NCBI GenBank assembly: GCA_031963405.1
Contig: JASSUJ010000001.1
Span: 1,426,001-1,490,000, forward strand
Length of the DNA: 64,000 nt
DNA from: JASSUD01 sp031963405
GTDB lineage: Bacteria > Pseudomonadota > Gammaproteobacteria > Burkholderiales > Burkholderiaceae
Reading direction: 5' to 3'
The notes under the pieces were generated by a model. The model saw only the letters and a list, made by a program, of their open reading frames with translations. It did not search any database and was not told the origin of the DNA. Positions 8,400 through 17,272 of this stretch are shown one piece after another. Position 1 is the first letter of the stretch, and each line of letters opens with the position of its first letter. The position numbers and the translations under genes were made by a program.

Positions 8400-8796
8400 T
8401 AACAATTCCACAGTCTTGAAAGTCCATCACATTTCTGGTGGCCACAGCTGCGCCGCGAGATCGAGCAATGGCAGCAATCTGTGCGTCAAAGGCTTCCATC
8501 GGCCGGCCTAGCAGGCGTCTGCCAGCAGCAATAAGCGCAAATTCTTGAGCCGCAGCATCATCAAATGGCAGTACTCGTCCGGCAAAATCTTCCTCGAACA
8601 TTTGCTTGGCCGCAACTTCAAGGTTGTTACGTCTACGTCCTTCAGGTAATAGAGCCAAACCGAACAGAATTTCAGCTTGGGTGACGGTGGTGGTAAACAA
8701 ACTAACATTAGCTTGAGTAGAAAACCAAGACAATACGCCCTCAGCGGGCGTGGGGCGCATCAGCTCAGATAGCGCGTTCGTATCTAGGACAATCAT
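8377..8796 (-). CDS. vapC: PIN-domain toxin (VapC/FitB type)
   Basis: A 139-aa PIN-domain protein beginning MIVLDTNALSE. The acidic residues expected of this Mg-dependent ribonuclease fold are visible: Asp5, Glu42, Asp104 and Asp125 (in RNVMDF). VapC/FitB toxins cleave RNA, often tRNA, when their antitoxin is degraded. The ATG at 8796 overlaps the TGA of the antitoxin by one base (TGATG), the usual coupled arrangement; a TTG immediately before it is less likely. Length is normal and no frame damage is visible, so it may be functional despite sitting among dead mobile genes. Toxin-antitoxin pairs often stabilise such islands. Confidence 0.9.
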   Translation of the reverse strand: MIVLDTNALSELMRPTPAEGVLSWFSTQANVSLFTTTVTQAEILFGLALLPEGRRRNNLEVAAKQMFEEDFAGRVLPFDDAAAQEFALIAAGRRLLGRPMEAFDAQIAAIARSRGAAVATRNVMDFQDCGIVIIDPWAY

Positions 8797-9041
8797 CAAT
8801 CGAAACTCGGCGGGGTACGCAATGGATTTTGTTCCATCTTGGGCAAGTCGATTCCACCGAAGGAGGCAAATCGTTGCTGGATAACTTGGCCAAGGTTACG
8901 TGCAGGCCGATACTCCTCCGTAAGCGCTGCTCGCAGAATATAGCGGGCTTCTTCTTCCATTGAACAGCCATGATTAGCTGCACGGACTCGAAGCCGCGTT
9001 TTCAATAGATCCTCTAAATTCCTAATCGTAATACTCGCCAT
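8796..9041 (-). CDS. Ribbon-helix-helix antitoxin (FitA/plasmid-stability type)
   Basis: An 81-aa protein starting MASITIRNLEDLLKTRLRVR, the pattern of the FitA-like family in which a short strand (SITIRNL) forms the DNA-binding ribbon. The middle MEEEARYILRAAL is the usual helix. GAGGAG lies 8 bases before the ATG at 9041, so I reject the ATG 18 bases further upstream. It is directly upstream of and overlapping the PIN toxin and should repress the pair's promoter by binding upstream DNA. No operator palindrome was evident in the AT-rich 50 bases ahead. Confidence 0.88.
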   Translation of the reverse strand: MASITIRNLEDLLKTRLRVRAANHGCSMEEEARYILRAALTEEYRPARNLGQVIQQRFASFGGIDLPKMEQNPLRTPPSFD

Positions 9042-9154
9042 AGGTTTCTCCTCATGCAATGTACCAGTTAATTATAAGAATTGATTACATTGATTGCAAT
9101 GATTGCAATGCAGCGAGCCACTTTAAATCTCTTTTTTGCCAACCGCTCCTTTGG

Positions 9155-9625
9155 TCCTGACCCAAGAAGACTCTCCATGAAGATGCGTCTAAATTTCGAT
9201 GGCTAAATACATATTTGGGAGGCATTCTTCTTTCGGATATTACCAAAGCAAAGATTGAGGAAATGGCTAAGGCAAAAAAGAAGGAAAAATCAGCTTTTAC
9301 AAACCAATCGTTATTTAGAAGTGGTCCGGGCTGTTTTACGCCGCGCAGCTTAGGAATGGGGATGGATAAGGTTCCCAAGGTACACACATATACCCTGAGC
9401 CGAAACGTTGATTCCGCTTCGTGACAGTAGCAGTAGCAGTAGCAGTAGCAGTAGCAGTAGCAGTAGCAGTAGCAGTAGCAGTAGCAGTAGCAGTAGCAGT
9501 AGCAGTAGCAGTAGCATTATTGCTACGTTTGCCTGAGCATCAGCATGACCTGATGCAGTTTGCTTTAGCGACGGGGCTTAGGAAAAGTCATATAACTCAG
9601 CTGCAATGAAGCAAGTGAGTTCAAA
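9155..9625 (+). pseudogene. Tyrosine recombinase (integrase) remnant, copy B, with hexamer insertion
   Basis: Reads LHEDASKFRWLNTYLGGILL and SDITKAKIEEMAKAKKKEKS, the core-binding domain of a phage-type integrase. It then shifts frame (VRAVLRRAA followed by a TAG stop) and back (MDKVPKV). A CAGTAG array interrupts the linker, then LPEHQHDLMQFALATGLRKS HITQLQ opens the catalytic domain and ends in TGA, apparently a Trp codon changed to stop. The Arg-His-Arg-Tyr half is absent. It lies about 130 bp from the 3' end of tRNA-fMet and is near-identical to copy A at 3108-3536. Confidence 0.88.
9424..9517 (+). repeat. Hexanucleotide array (CAGTAG)n inside the integrase remnant
   Basis: About 15 perfect tandem copies of CAGTAG, reading Val-Ala repeats. 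The array lies exactly where copy A of the same remnant is deleted or uninterrupted, so it arose or expanded after the two copies diverged, or was lost from copy A. Confidence 0.92.
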
Positions 9626-9696
9626 CTAAGGGGGGAGGGTAAACATCTGGGATGGTGAGACGGTATGCGCACTTTTCAGTCGATCTTTTTGATAGA

Positions 9697-9729
9697 CGAA
9701 AAAAAAGCTTGAACAATCTGTTCAAGCTT
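9697..9729 (-). terminator. Rho-independent terminator of tRNA-fMet
   Basis: On the minus strand, stem AAGCTTGAAC, loop CAGATT, stem GTTCAAGCTT, then a run of eight T. It begins about 30 bases after the tRNA 3' end. The same structure is duplicated at 3482-3511. A second small stem (CAAGACTTTTCAGTCTTG) lies between tRNA and terminator. Confidence 0.85.
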
Positions 9730-9757
9730 TTACAAGACTGAAAAGTCTTGAAATGGG

Positions 9758-9831
9758 TTGCGGGGGCAGGATTTGAACCTACGACCTCCGGGTTATGAGC
9801 CCGACGAGCTGCCAGACTGCTCCACCCCGCG
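9758..9831 (-). tRNA. Initiator tRNA-fMet (CAT)
   Basis: A 74-base cloverleaf. The acceptor 5' strand CGCGGGG pairs with CCCCGC followed by A, leaving the first C unpaired, which is characteristic of bacterial initiator tRNA. The anticodon loop is CTCATAA on a stem ending in three G-C pairs (GGG/CCC), the second initiator hallmark. The T-arm is GTAGG TTCAAAT CCTGC. The 3' CCA is not exactly encoded (ACCCA follows). The 3' end served as an integration site. The 9832-10404 stretch beyond it holds no gene I can support. Confidence 0.95.
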
Positions 9832-10404
9832 TCTGTTCGGTTTACTGAAGTGACGAAGTATAGCAGACAAATCTAATAATACAAATTATTTCTGGCCCTT
9901 CTTATTTATCTGTCCTTCTCTGCCGCGCACATTATTCATGAAACGCAGCGGCGGGAAGCAACACATATCCAGGGTATGTTCTCTCTCTTTTAGCCCCTCC
10001 CCTTCGGATGAGACGGTAGACCTCCCGATTGTATAAACGGAAGCTAGCCGCTTAGCTTGGATATATCAGGCTTCTACTTCCTCAAACCGCTCAGCACATG
10101 CTGGGCTATTCATGTAGCCATGGAGTCCATATTCGCTATTTATGGCTTGAAAAGATTTGAATGTGCTGCGAGCAGAAAAAATTAAAACGTTGCCGGCACA
10201 TCAGTGCTATTTGATTGAGGAATTAGGCGCTGATTTAATGTGGGACGTAGGCTGATTTAATTATTAAGGTCTTTTACTGAAATAATGAGATAGCCAAAGA
10301 TTCAGGTTGCAAACGGATATAACTATAAGAGTTTTCCTCATATTGTCATGAGACAAATTTCTATCGGCGCTTTTATAAAAAAGTGTTTGCACAGAGGGAA
10401 AGCT

Positions 10405-12180
10405 ATGATTTATGGTTTTAGTCCAGCAGCGCAAAAGAGCAATGCAGCGACAGCATCAGGTCAATTTGAGCCTAATTTTTCTCGTGATTTTTTAGGAAGC
10501 TTTATTGAAGCGCCTATAGCAAAAGAAGCCATAATAAAACAAGCCAGAATCTCCGAAGAACGGTCCGACGATCCTTTCATCAATTATCAAGTAGATAACG
10601 TAGCCAATAAGCTAGCAGATACGCCCGCTCAAAAGAGCGCTGCGCAGTGTGGCCTGCAGATCATATTGGCGCTTGGCCATGTTAAAAAGGCCCCCTGGTG
10701 GATACCCCAGTTCATATTAGCTTTATTCAGTAAAGCTAAAGGAGCAGAAAAGGAAGCTTTTATTCCGGCTCCCTCTACTCAACTAGAGCAAGCACAAATC
10801 TCGCTTGAAAAATTAAGCCAGAAACTAGATAAGTTACATCAAGATCATCTATATAACGAAAATGGCCTGGATCAAGATGCAAGAAAAAAAGATCATGCGC
10901 TATACCTAGATATTAAAGGACATATTCAACAGACATATAGTGCGTGTCTTGCAGAACTAGCACTCTCTAGGGGAAAAGGAAATGCTTCTAGTACTTTTCT
11001 AGAAGCTTTTGAAAGTGTAGATTTTGCTGCGCAGCAAGCTCGTTCTTCGAGAGACACTGTAAACGAAAGGTTGTTAATCGTAGAAGGAAACGCTTCCCTT
11101 CCTTCCCGCCATTCTTCTAAAGAAAGAATAATAAGAAGTGAAACATTTGCAGAGTCATGGAGTAATTTTGGACGTTTTGCCAAAACAATTTCTTTAGAAC
11201 AGCCTGAGGAAGGCTTTGTCAAAAGAATTCATGATTTTGTCCATAGTGACGCAACGTCTGAGGTAGTAGCTACAAGCAGTGCAGCAGCCAATCTTGCTAT
11301 GCCAGGCAGTGGCCTAGCAATAAATGGGGGGGCTACTGTAACGAAATCGATAATAAAAGGGGTCATGCACTCTAATTCTTCATTTCGTACTGTAAAATAT
11401 AAGAATGCATTTAGAGTGCAATTAAAAAAAGAACTAAATTTAGCTTTTAAAGAGGTTGACGATATGAGCGGGATAAGTGCTCGTGATATAGGACATGCAG
11501 CTGGGGTGATTAATAATACTAACCAGCTTATTTTTAATGAATTAAAAATCATTAAAGAGAACCAGCGTAAGCAAGAAGAAGATCAAAGAAAGCAAACCGA
11601 AAAATATGTAACTCGCGATGAGCTACGTTCAACAATTAATTTAGCAGCAAGGGAATTTGGACTACATCCCAATGGCTCAACAAATTCGCTGAACTCTAAT
11701 ATTTCTAGCGCTTCTGAAAGCCCAGGAAGCGTCCGCTCAAGCTCTCGTGAAACTACCCCAGAAACTGACGCAGTGGCTGGGGAAGAACTTATATCGCGTA
11801 TAGATTTAAAAAAGGCTTTTTCAAAAGAATTAGAAAAACTCTCCCAAGAGGTAATAAAAAGTGCAGGATTAAAAAAAGAGGAAACAATAGAAATTTTCTC
11901 TTGGTTAACCACTACAGAAAACAAAAAATACGTTCACGCGCTAAAATATCTGAAAGTCGAATTATTGGAAAAAAAATTGCAATTACAAAAATCTCAAAGA
12001 GATGCAATAGTTACGAGCTTGGTTGATAACGAAGAACAGTATTGGGATCTTTTGCAGCAATTTAAGGCCCAATATAAAGTAGATGGCCTTAAGGCAGTAG
12101 CTGATATAAATGAAGCAATTAATAGAAAGATACAAAAAATCATTAATAGCCCATCAAGCAAGCAAGGCTTTTTTGCTTAA
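10405..12180 (+). CDS. Large helical protein, effector candidate
   Basis: A 591-aa protein I do not recognise. AGAGGG lies 6-8 bases before the ATG at 10405; an ATG 57 bases upstream lacks such a site. Residues about 125-185 and 365-400 are charged helices with heptad character. Residues about 285-320 are Ala/Gly/Ser/Val-rich and mildly hydrophobic (SSAAANLAMPGSGLAINGGA). Residues about 423-458 form a Ser/Asn/Pro-rich linker, and the last 110 residues are again helical and Lys/Glu/Gln-rich. No signal peptide. It is followed by a strong terminator and lies beside tRNA-fMet. The size, helices and disordered Ser-rich linkers resemble type III effectors, but no known domain is visible. Confidence 0.75.
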   Translation: MIYGFSPAAQKSNAATASGQFEPNFSRDFLGSFIEAPIAKEAIIKQARISEERSDDPFINYQVDNVANKLADTPAQKSAAQCGLQIILALGHVKKAPWWIPQFILALFSKAKGAEKEAFIPAPSTQLEQAQISLEKLSQKLDKLHQDHLYNENGLDQDARKKDHALYLDIKGHIQQTYSACLAELALSRGKGNASSTFLEAFESVDFAAQQARSSRDTVNERLLIVEGNASLPSRHSSKERIIRSETFAESWSNFGRFAKTISLEQPEEGFVKRIHDFVHSDATSEVVATSSAAANLAMPGSGLAINGGATVTKSIIKGVMHSNSSFRTVKYKNAFRVQLKKELNLAFKEVDDMSGISARDIGHAAGVINNTNQLIFNELKIIKENQRKQEEDQRKQTEKYVTRDELRSTINLAAREFGLHPNGSTNSLNSNISSASESPGSVRSSSRETTPETDAVAGEELISRIDLKKAFSKELEKLSQEVIKSAGLKKEETIEIFSWLTTTENKKYVHALKYLKVELLEKKLQLQKSQRDAIVTSLVDNEEQYWDLLQQFKAQYKVDGLKAVADINEAINRKIQKIINSPSSKQGFFA

Positions 12181-12215
12181 AGAAATAGATAAAAATTAGC
12201 TCAGAAAAGAGCGAG

Positions 12216-12242
12216 AAAAGAGCCCTTTAAAGGGCTCTTTTC
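12216..12242 (+). terminator. Rho-independent terminator
   Basis: Perfect stem AAAAGAGCCCTTT / AAAGGGCTCTTTT, 36 bases after the stop of the 591-aa protein gene. The A-run before and T-run after make it usable from both strands. Confidence 0.88.
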
Positions 12243-12366
12243 ATTAGTAAATCATATTCATAAGATAATAAACTGGATAGATGAACTTCATTTCTCAGTA
12301 ATTTTTTTTAACTAGCTACGTGCGTCAAAAATATAAAGAAACTCTTCTGGATGAGAGAAATCCATT

Positions 12367-12894
12367 ATGAACAACGTAGGTGCAAGCGCAAGTACAAGTA
12401 ATTTCAATACAGTTTCAATTACGAAAAAATTTAATGATGTGCTTGCTTTAATGTATGAAAATACCGTTGAAACGACGCCAACTGTTCCGCCCAAAGAGAT
12501 CGATGCCGCTACCTTTGATAAATTAAAAACTATTGCGGCTCTTTCAGCAAAGAGCATGCGGGCTCAGGAAGAATTGAAGTTATGCGAGCAAGCGCCTGAG
12601 CAGGCAGTTACCCCAATCCCTGAAAGGCTCCCCACGCATCTAGCGGTAGCCGCGCTTGAAAGGAGGCGTACACACTCAGTAGCTCCGCTTTTAATGGCGC
12701 GTGCACCCACTCAAAATTTCGACCTCATCGATTCTTACACTATCAGGCAGCCGAGCGCTAAAGAAGCCAAACTCAAACAGGAAAAGGCTAGGCTTGAACA
12801 ACAATTGGCGAAGTTAAAGGAAATAGAAGCATTGCAACTACAAATTTTAGATTTAATGCAAGACTTTCTTAACAGTAAGAAATACGAGTTATAG
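12367..12894 (+). CDS. Small coiled-coil protein, effector candidate
   Basis: A 175-aa protein of unknown function. The N-terminus MNNVGASASTSNFNTVSITK is polar and Ser/Asn/Thr-rich, typical of unfolded secretion signals. Residues about 75-125 are Pro/Arg/Thr-containing linker, and 130-170 form a Lys/Glu/Leu/Gln coiled coil. GAGAG lies about 9 bases before the ATG. It follows the 591-aa protein gene beyond that gene's terminator, so it has its own promoter. The codon usage and GC are closer to core genes than those of the AT-rich island proteins. Confidence 0.6.
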   Translation: MNNVGASASTSNFNTVSITKKFNDVLALMYENTVETTPTVPPKEIDAATFDKLKTIAALSAKSMRAQEELKLCEQAPEQAVTPIPERLPTHLAVAALERRRTHSVAPLLMARAPTQNFDLIDSYTIRQPSAKEAKLKQEKARLEQQLAKLKEIEALQLQILDLMQDFLNSKKYEL

Positions 12895-13050
12895 ATAATC
12901 ACTCCCACAAACTTTGAAGTGTCACGCTTAACACTCTGTGCCAATCTAAAATTTTTGAAAGATTAAGCACACAAAATGTTTTAAGCAGCCCAAAGCAAGG
13001 GTGTTTAAAAGATGCTTTTCACATTTCGTCGAACGTTAAAGCACCTCTTA

Positions 13051-14454
13051 TTATTTTCCGATGCAAAACCGGCTAAAGATGGTGCCGAGCAAGTCGTCCG
13101 AAGTGAATTCGCCCGTGATGGTATTGAGCTGTTCCTGCGCCAAGCGCAGTTCTTCCGCGAATAGGTCGAGTGCATGCGCATTTTGTGCGGCGTGCTCAGC
13201 GGCTACAGTGAGATGGTGGGTTGCTGCACGCAGTGCAGTTAAGTGCCGCGTACGGGCGAGGTAAAGGTTTTCGGTGCTTGGCTGCCAGCCGGCAAGATTC
13301 AATAGTTGCGAGCGCAATAAATCAATCCCCTCACCTATTTGAGCTGATAGATAGACGCTACGCGGCGTGTCAATAACGGCTGACTCAGCGCCGGTTAAAT
13401 CTATTTTGTTGAGAATCCGAATAACAGGCACTGCTGCGGGAAACTGTGAGGCAATTTTTTCGTCCTCGTCAGTAACGCCAATACGCGCATCGAGCAGATG
13501 CAGTATCACATCGGCGCGCGCTACCTCCTGCCAGGTTCGCTCAATGCCGATAGCTTCAATTTGATCTTCCGTCTCACGCAGACCAGCCGTATCAATAATA
13601 TGCAGTGGCACGCCTTCGATCTGAATCGTTTGCTCGACTTTGTCGCGTGTCGTGCCAGCAATCGGGGTGACGATAGCTAATTCAGCACCCGCTAATGCGT
13701 TGAGCAGTGATGATTTACCGACATTTGGCTGGCCTGCGAGCACAACCGATAATCCCTCTCGCAGCAATGCACCTTGCTGAGCGTTGCGTTGTATCTCATC
13801 AAGTGACTCGCGCAGTCTAGTCAGTTGACCGCGCGCATCGCTCGCCTCAAGAAAATCGATTTCTTCTTCGGGAAAATCAAGGGTGGCTTCCACTAACATG
13901 CGTAGTTGAATCAACTGCTCAACCAGCGTATAAATCGCGGCGGAAAAAGCACCGTTTAACGAGCGGTTAGCTGCACGCGCAGCGGCCTCTGTGCTGGCCT
14001 CAATTAAATCTGCCACGGCCTCAGCTTGCGCAAGGTCAAGCTTGTCGTTCAAAAATGCGCGGCGCGTGAATTCGCCTGGCTCGGCAAGACGCAACCCTAT
14101 TTCTCGCCCAGCTTCAAGGCAACGTTGCAACACCAACTGCAGCACAACCGGGCCACCATGCCCTTGCAATTCAAGCACATGCTCTCCCGTGTAAGAGTGC
14201 GGCGCAGGAAAATGCAAAGCGATACCACTGTCCAAGGTATCGCCTCGCCCATCTAGAAATGGCACATAAGTCGCATGCCGGGGCGCAAGCTGCTGCGCGC
14301 ATAGCGCCAGCATCAACGCATATACCGCGGCTTCGCTCGCCTTGCCAAACGACACGCGCACCACACCAATACCACCACGGCCACGGGCAGTTGCAATTGC
14401 AACGATAGGATCAAAGTCAGTTGTAAGCATCAAGAAATTAAGAAGGGTTGCCAT
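13051..14454 (-). CDS. mnmE: tRNA modification GTPase MnmE
   Basis: With MnmG this GTPase makes the 5-carboxymethylaminomethyl group on U34 of several tRNAs, in the cytoplasm. The 467-aa product has the N-terminal folate-binding domain (DPIVAIATARGRGGIGVVRV near residue 15), the G domain with P-loop GQPNVGKS (241-248), DTAGLRE (288-294) and NKIDL, and the C-terminal FCIGK with the conserved Cys. The first ATG at 14454 has no good Shine-Dalgarno; the ATG at 14430 (MLTTDFDPIV) matches relatives better and may be the true start. It stands alone here, with effector-like or hypothetical genes on both sides. Confidence 0.97.
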   Translation of the reverse strand: MATLLNFLMLTTDFDPIVAIATARGRGGIGVVRVSFGKASEAAVYALMLALCAQQLAPRHATYVPFLDGRGDTLDSGIALHFPAPHSYTGEHVLELQGHGGPVVLQLVLQRCLEAGREIGLRLAEPGEFTRRAFLNDKLDLAQAEAVADLIEASTEAAARAANRSLNGAFSAAIYTLVEQLIQLRMLVEATLDFPEEEIDFLEASDARGQLTRLRESLDEIQRNAQQGALLREGLSVVLAGQPNVGKSSLLNALAGAELAIVTPIAGTTRDKVEQTIQIEGVPLHIIDTAGLRETEDQIEAIGIERTWQEVARADVILHLLDARIGVTDEDEKIASQFPAAVPVIRILNKIDLTGAESAVIDTPRSVYLSAQIGEGIDLLRSQLLNLAGWQPSTENLYLARTRHLTALRAATHHLTVAAEHAAQNAHALDLFAEELRLAQEQLNTITGEFTSDDLLGTIFSRFCIGK

Positions 14455-14580
14455 CTAGAAATAGAGAGCAACCCAAATTGTAGCGTGAGTAGAAGAGCGC
14501 CATAAGTTGTTACCAAATAAAGCCTTGGTCCTTGCTTACGGCAATACCCTATTTTTAGACAAACCAAGCTGCGAAGATAT

Positions 14581-14898
14581 TTAATAAGAAGTTATAGGTA
14601 TAACGCATGAGTTAGGCGCGTCTTCTTGTGGTGTCCTTGCCGCGCTAGATTTGGGCGGATTTATTTTTTGTGGCGCCCCGTTCTCATTGGATGCCTTCGT
14701 AACCGGGCGATTGGAAGAAATAAGTATACGACGGCCTAAATTGCCAATGGACGCCCCCAAAGAGACAAATGAGGAGATTGGCCAAGAACCTTGGGAGTTT
14801 CTCTTATTTAAAGTGGCATCGCCTTCACTTTGCTTCTCTGGAAAGGCGCTACTCATATCAATAATTACAGGTGGGTTATCAATTCTATTAATAATCAT
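14581..14898 (-). CDS. Small hypothetical protein
   Basis: A 105-aa protein without recognisable domain. The start is excellent: AAGGAGAT lies 8 bases before the ATG at 14898. Its composition is Ser/Asn/Pro/Lys-rich with one short hydrophobic stretch (SSFVSLGASIGNLG near 42-55), so it is likely mostly unfolded. It sits alone between mnmE and the Smr gene. The strong ribosome site argues that it is really translated; it could be another small secreted factor. Confidence 0.6.
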   Translation of the reverse strand: MIINRIDNPPVIIDMSSAFPEKQSEGDATLNKRNSQGSWPISSFVSLGASIGNLGRRILISSNRPVTKASNENGAPQKINPPKSSAARTPQEDAPNSCVIPITSY

Positions 14899-15093
14899 GC
14901 AATATCTCCTTCAATTAAAAAAAATTGATAGAGCGATGCCATAGCAAACTGATTCAAATTCAGCTGCTAAGGCGAGCATTTAAGTGCTGCAGCCAAAGCA
15001 TTTCTTAGCGCAACAAGTTCTTGCCATCGTATCGGTAAGAAAAGAAATAGATAGGATAATTCGCGAATGCAGTTACGAGTTTGCGAAGCAATA

Positions 15094-15834
15094 TTAGTAG
15101 TCTGTATAGCCAGCCCGTCTAGCTGAGCGTAATAAAACAATCACAGCACCGGCACCTCCTTCGTGCGGGCGCGCCTCACAAAAAGCGAGGACTTCTCTAA
15201 GTTGAGCCAGCCATGTATAAACCCTGCCTTTGAGCGCAGGTTTCTGATTGGCCGAGCCAAATCCTTTGCCATGAATCACGCGCATGCAACGCAGCCCATC
15301 CTGCACTGCATCCTCTACAAACTCAATGATGGCACTACGTGCTTCATCAAGGCGCAGGCCATGTAAATCAATTTGCGCTTGGATATCTAACTTACGTTGC
15401 CATAATTTGCGAGCGACGTCTGGCCCAACTCCTGGTTTACAGAAATACAATGACCCATCTTTATAACGCGCTAGTACCGGCTCGTAATCATCGGAAAGCC
15501 TTTGATCAAATGTCATTTTTTGATGACGTGCTGAAGCTAGACGTACAGATGTCTGCGGCGTTAGGGGCGAGCCTGTCTGTTTAGATAAAGTGAGCGCAGA
15601 GGCTTGGCTTGTAATCTGCTGGGGGGAGGCGGCGCCCGCTAATGATTGCTTAGTTGATTTGCTCTCCATCGCAACAGACGCCTGCCGGGCTAATATGGCC
15701 TCGGCTTTTAGCTCCTGATATAAGAAGCGTAAATCAGCCAAGCTCGAGAGGCTCTGCGTCGCCTCCTTTGCTTGAGCCTGGCTGCCGTATTGAGCCGCAT
15801 TAGTGTGAGCAGGAGTTTTATGCTTTTTAGACAT
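15094..15834 (-). CDS. Smr-domain protein
   Basis: A 246-aa protein with a C-terminal Smr domain: DLHGLRLDEA at 156-165, VIHGKGFGS at 187-195 and GGAGAVIVLL at 226-235. Smr domains, also found at the end of MutS2, are nucleases acting on DNA or RNA; in several bacteria they cut mRNA on collided ribosomes. The first 110 residues are Ala/Gln/Ser-rich, probably disordered, with a helix at 30-50. In Burkholderia the same type of gene lies next to trxB, as here (64 bp apart, same strand), so the two may be co-transcribed. Confidence 0.88.
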   Translation of the reverse strand: MSKKHKTPAHTNAAQYGSQAQAKEATQSLSSLADLRFLYQELKAEAILARQASVAMESKSTKQSLAGAASPQQITSQASALTLSKQTGSPLTPQTSVRLASARHQKMTFDQRLSDDYEPVLARYKDGSLYFCKPGVGPDVARKLWQRKLDIQAQIDLHGLRLDEARSAIIEFVEDAVQDGLRCMRVIHGKGFGSANQKPALKGRVYTWLAQLREVLAFCEARPHEGGAGAVIVLLRSARRAGYTDY

Positions 15835-15898
15835 CAGTACGTATCTAAAGCAAAAAAGTAAAGAGGCTCAAATAGAAGAACGCCATATAGTGCTCCGC

Positions 15899-16858
15899 CT
15901 ACTCGCTCTCTAGCTGTTCAAGATAGCGCTGTGCGTCAAGTGCTGCCATACAGCCTGTGCCCGCGCTGGTAATGGCTTGCCGATAGACATGATCTTGCAC
16001 ATCACCTGCGGCAAATACGCCGGGGATATTGGTGGCAGTAGCGTTACCATCAAGCCCGCCACGCGTGGCGATATAGCCGTTGCGCATGGTTAACTGATCA
16101 TTAAAGATTTCTGTATTCGGCTTGTGGCCAATAGCCACAAAAACGCCCTGCAGAGGAATTTCCGAGGTTTGGCCATTGCTCACATCTTTAATCAGCATCC
16201 CCGTGACGCCTGAATCATCACCTTTCACTTCTTCCAACACATGATTCCATTTGATTTCTACTTTGCCTTGCTGTTCTTTGGCGAGCAGTCGATCAACCAA
16301 AATAGGTTCAGCACGGAATTTGTCGCGTCGATGTATAACAGTGACTTTTTTAGCAATGTTTGACAGATAGAGGGCTTCTTCAACCGCTGTATTGCCGCCG
16401 CCAATCACAGCTACATGTTGCTCTTTATAGAAAAAGCCATCGCACGTAGCACAGGCAGAAACGCCTCTGCCCATAAACTCTTCTTCAGATGGTAGGCCAA
16501 GGTATTGTGCCGACGCACCCATTGCAATAATTAGGGCATTGCAAGTATATTCACCAGCATCACCGATCAAACGCATAGGCCGTTCGTCTAATTTAGCGGT
16601 ATGAATTTGATCAAATAAAATATTGGTTTTAAAACGCTCAGCATGCTCAAGCAGCCGTTGCATGAGCTCTGGCCCCTGCACCCCTTGCGGGTCGCCCGGC
16701 CAGTTTTCGACATCTGTCGTGGTCATTAATTGACCACCTTGCGCCAGACCAGTAATGAGCATCGGGGCAAGATTGGCACGCGCAGCGTATACCGCGGCGG
16801 TGTAACCAGCTGGCCCGGAGCCTAGAATAATGAGGTTGGCATGTTGAATTTGCGACAT
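15899..16858 (-). CDS. trxB: Thioredoxin reductase
   Basis: An FAD-dependent cytoplasmic enzyme that passes electrons from NADPH to thioredoxin. The 319-aa product begins MSQIQHANLIILGSGPAGYT, with the FAD-binding GSGPAG. The redox motif CATC is at residues 136-139, the NADPH-binding GGGNTA follows it, and the second FAD motif FAAGDVQD lies near the end. I chose the ATG at 16858 (GATGGAAC upstream; the family starts here) over the ATG 36 bases upstream. All expected residues are present. Confidence 0.97.
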   Translation of the reverse strand: MSQIQHANLIILGSGPAGYTAAVYAARANLAPMLITGLAQGGQLMTTTDVENWPGDPQGVQGPELMQRLLEHAERFKTNILFDQIHTAKLDERPMRLIGDAGEYTCNALIIAMGASAQYLGLPSEEEFMGRGVSACATCDGFFYKEQHVAVIGGGNTAVEEALYLSNIAKKVTVIHRRDKFRAEPILVDRLLAKEQQGKVEIKWNHVLEEVKGDDSGVTGMLIKDVSNGQTSEIPLQGVFVAIGHKPNTEIFNDQLTMRNGYIATRGGLDGNATATNIPGVFAAGDVQDHVYRQAITSAGTGCMAALDAQRYLEQLESE

Positions 16859-17049
16859 GAAAGTTCCATCAAGTAAACACTCTGCAGTAAACACTCTGTT
16901 TATCGTTCACAAAGCGATAGCACAATAATAACGGCATTATAAAAATATAAGCAGCACTGGGTGAATTACGGGTAATGAATAGCGACACAGACAACGCATT
17001 TATAGTCACTACTCCCGATATATTCAGGTTTCCTAAAAAGCTGCTAGTT

Positions 17050-17161
17050 AAGAAAGCCCTGCATAACTCGCGCTCGAGGAATGCCTTTGCTGCCAGCGCA
17101 ACACGCACTTAATGTAAAAAAGGGAGGCATGAGGCCGCCCCGAGTTAGACATGCCTTTCTT
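17050..17161. repeat. Palindromic element, family 2 variant
   Basis: Arms AAGAAAGCCCTGCATAACTCG and its near complement (CGAGTTAGACATGCCTTTCTT) enclose the family-2 interior GAGGAATGCCTTTGCTGCCAG...GGAGGCATGAGGCCGCC. It lies between the divergent trxB and ftsK genes. Confidence 0.7.
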
Positions 17162-17272
17162 AGCAAAATTTCAAACAGCTCTGCCATTTTATGAGACCCT
17201 CTGCTTATCAGACTTTTAAAGCGTAGCTTGCTGTCAATTTGATCAGTTTTTAAGAAAAGCGACTAAGACTTA

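Noticed and set aside
9832..10404. A further mobile-gene fragment between tRNA-fMet and the 591-aa protein gene
   Set aside because: Short open stretches such as KIKTLPAHQCYLIEELGADL are present, but I could not tie them to a family.
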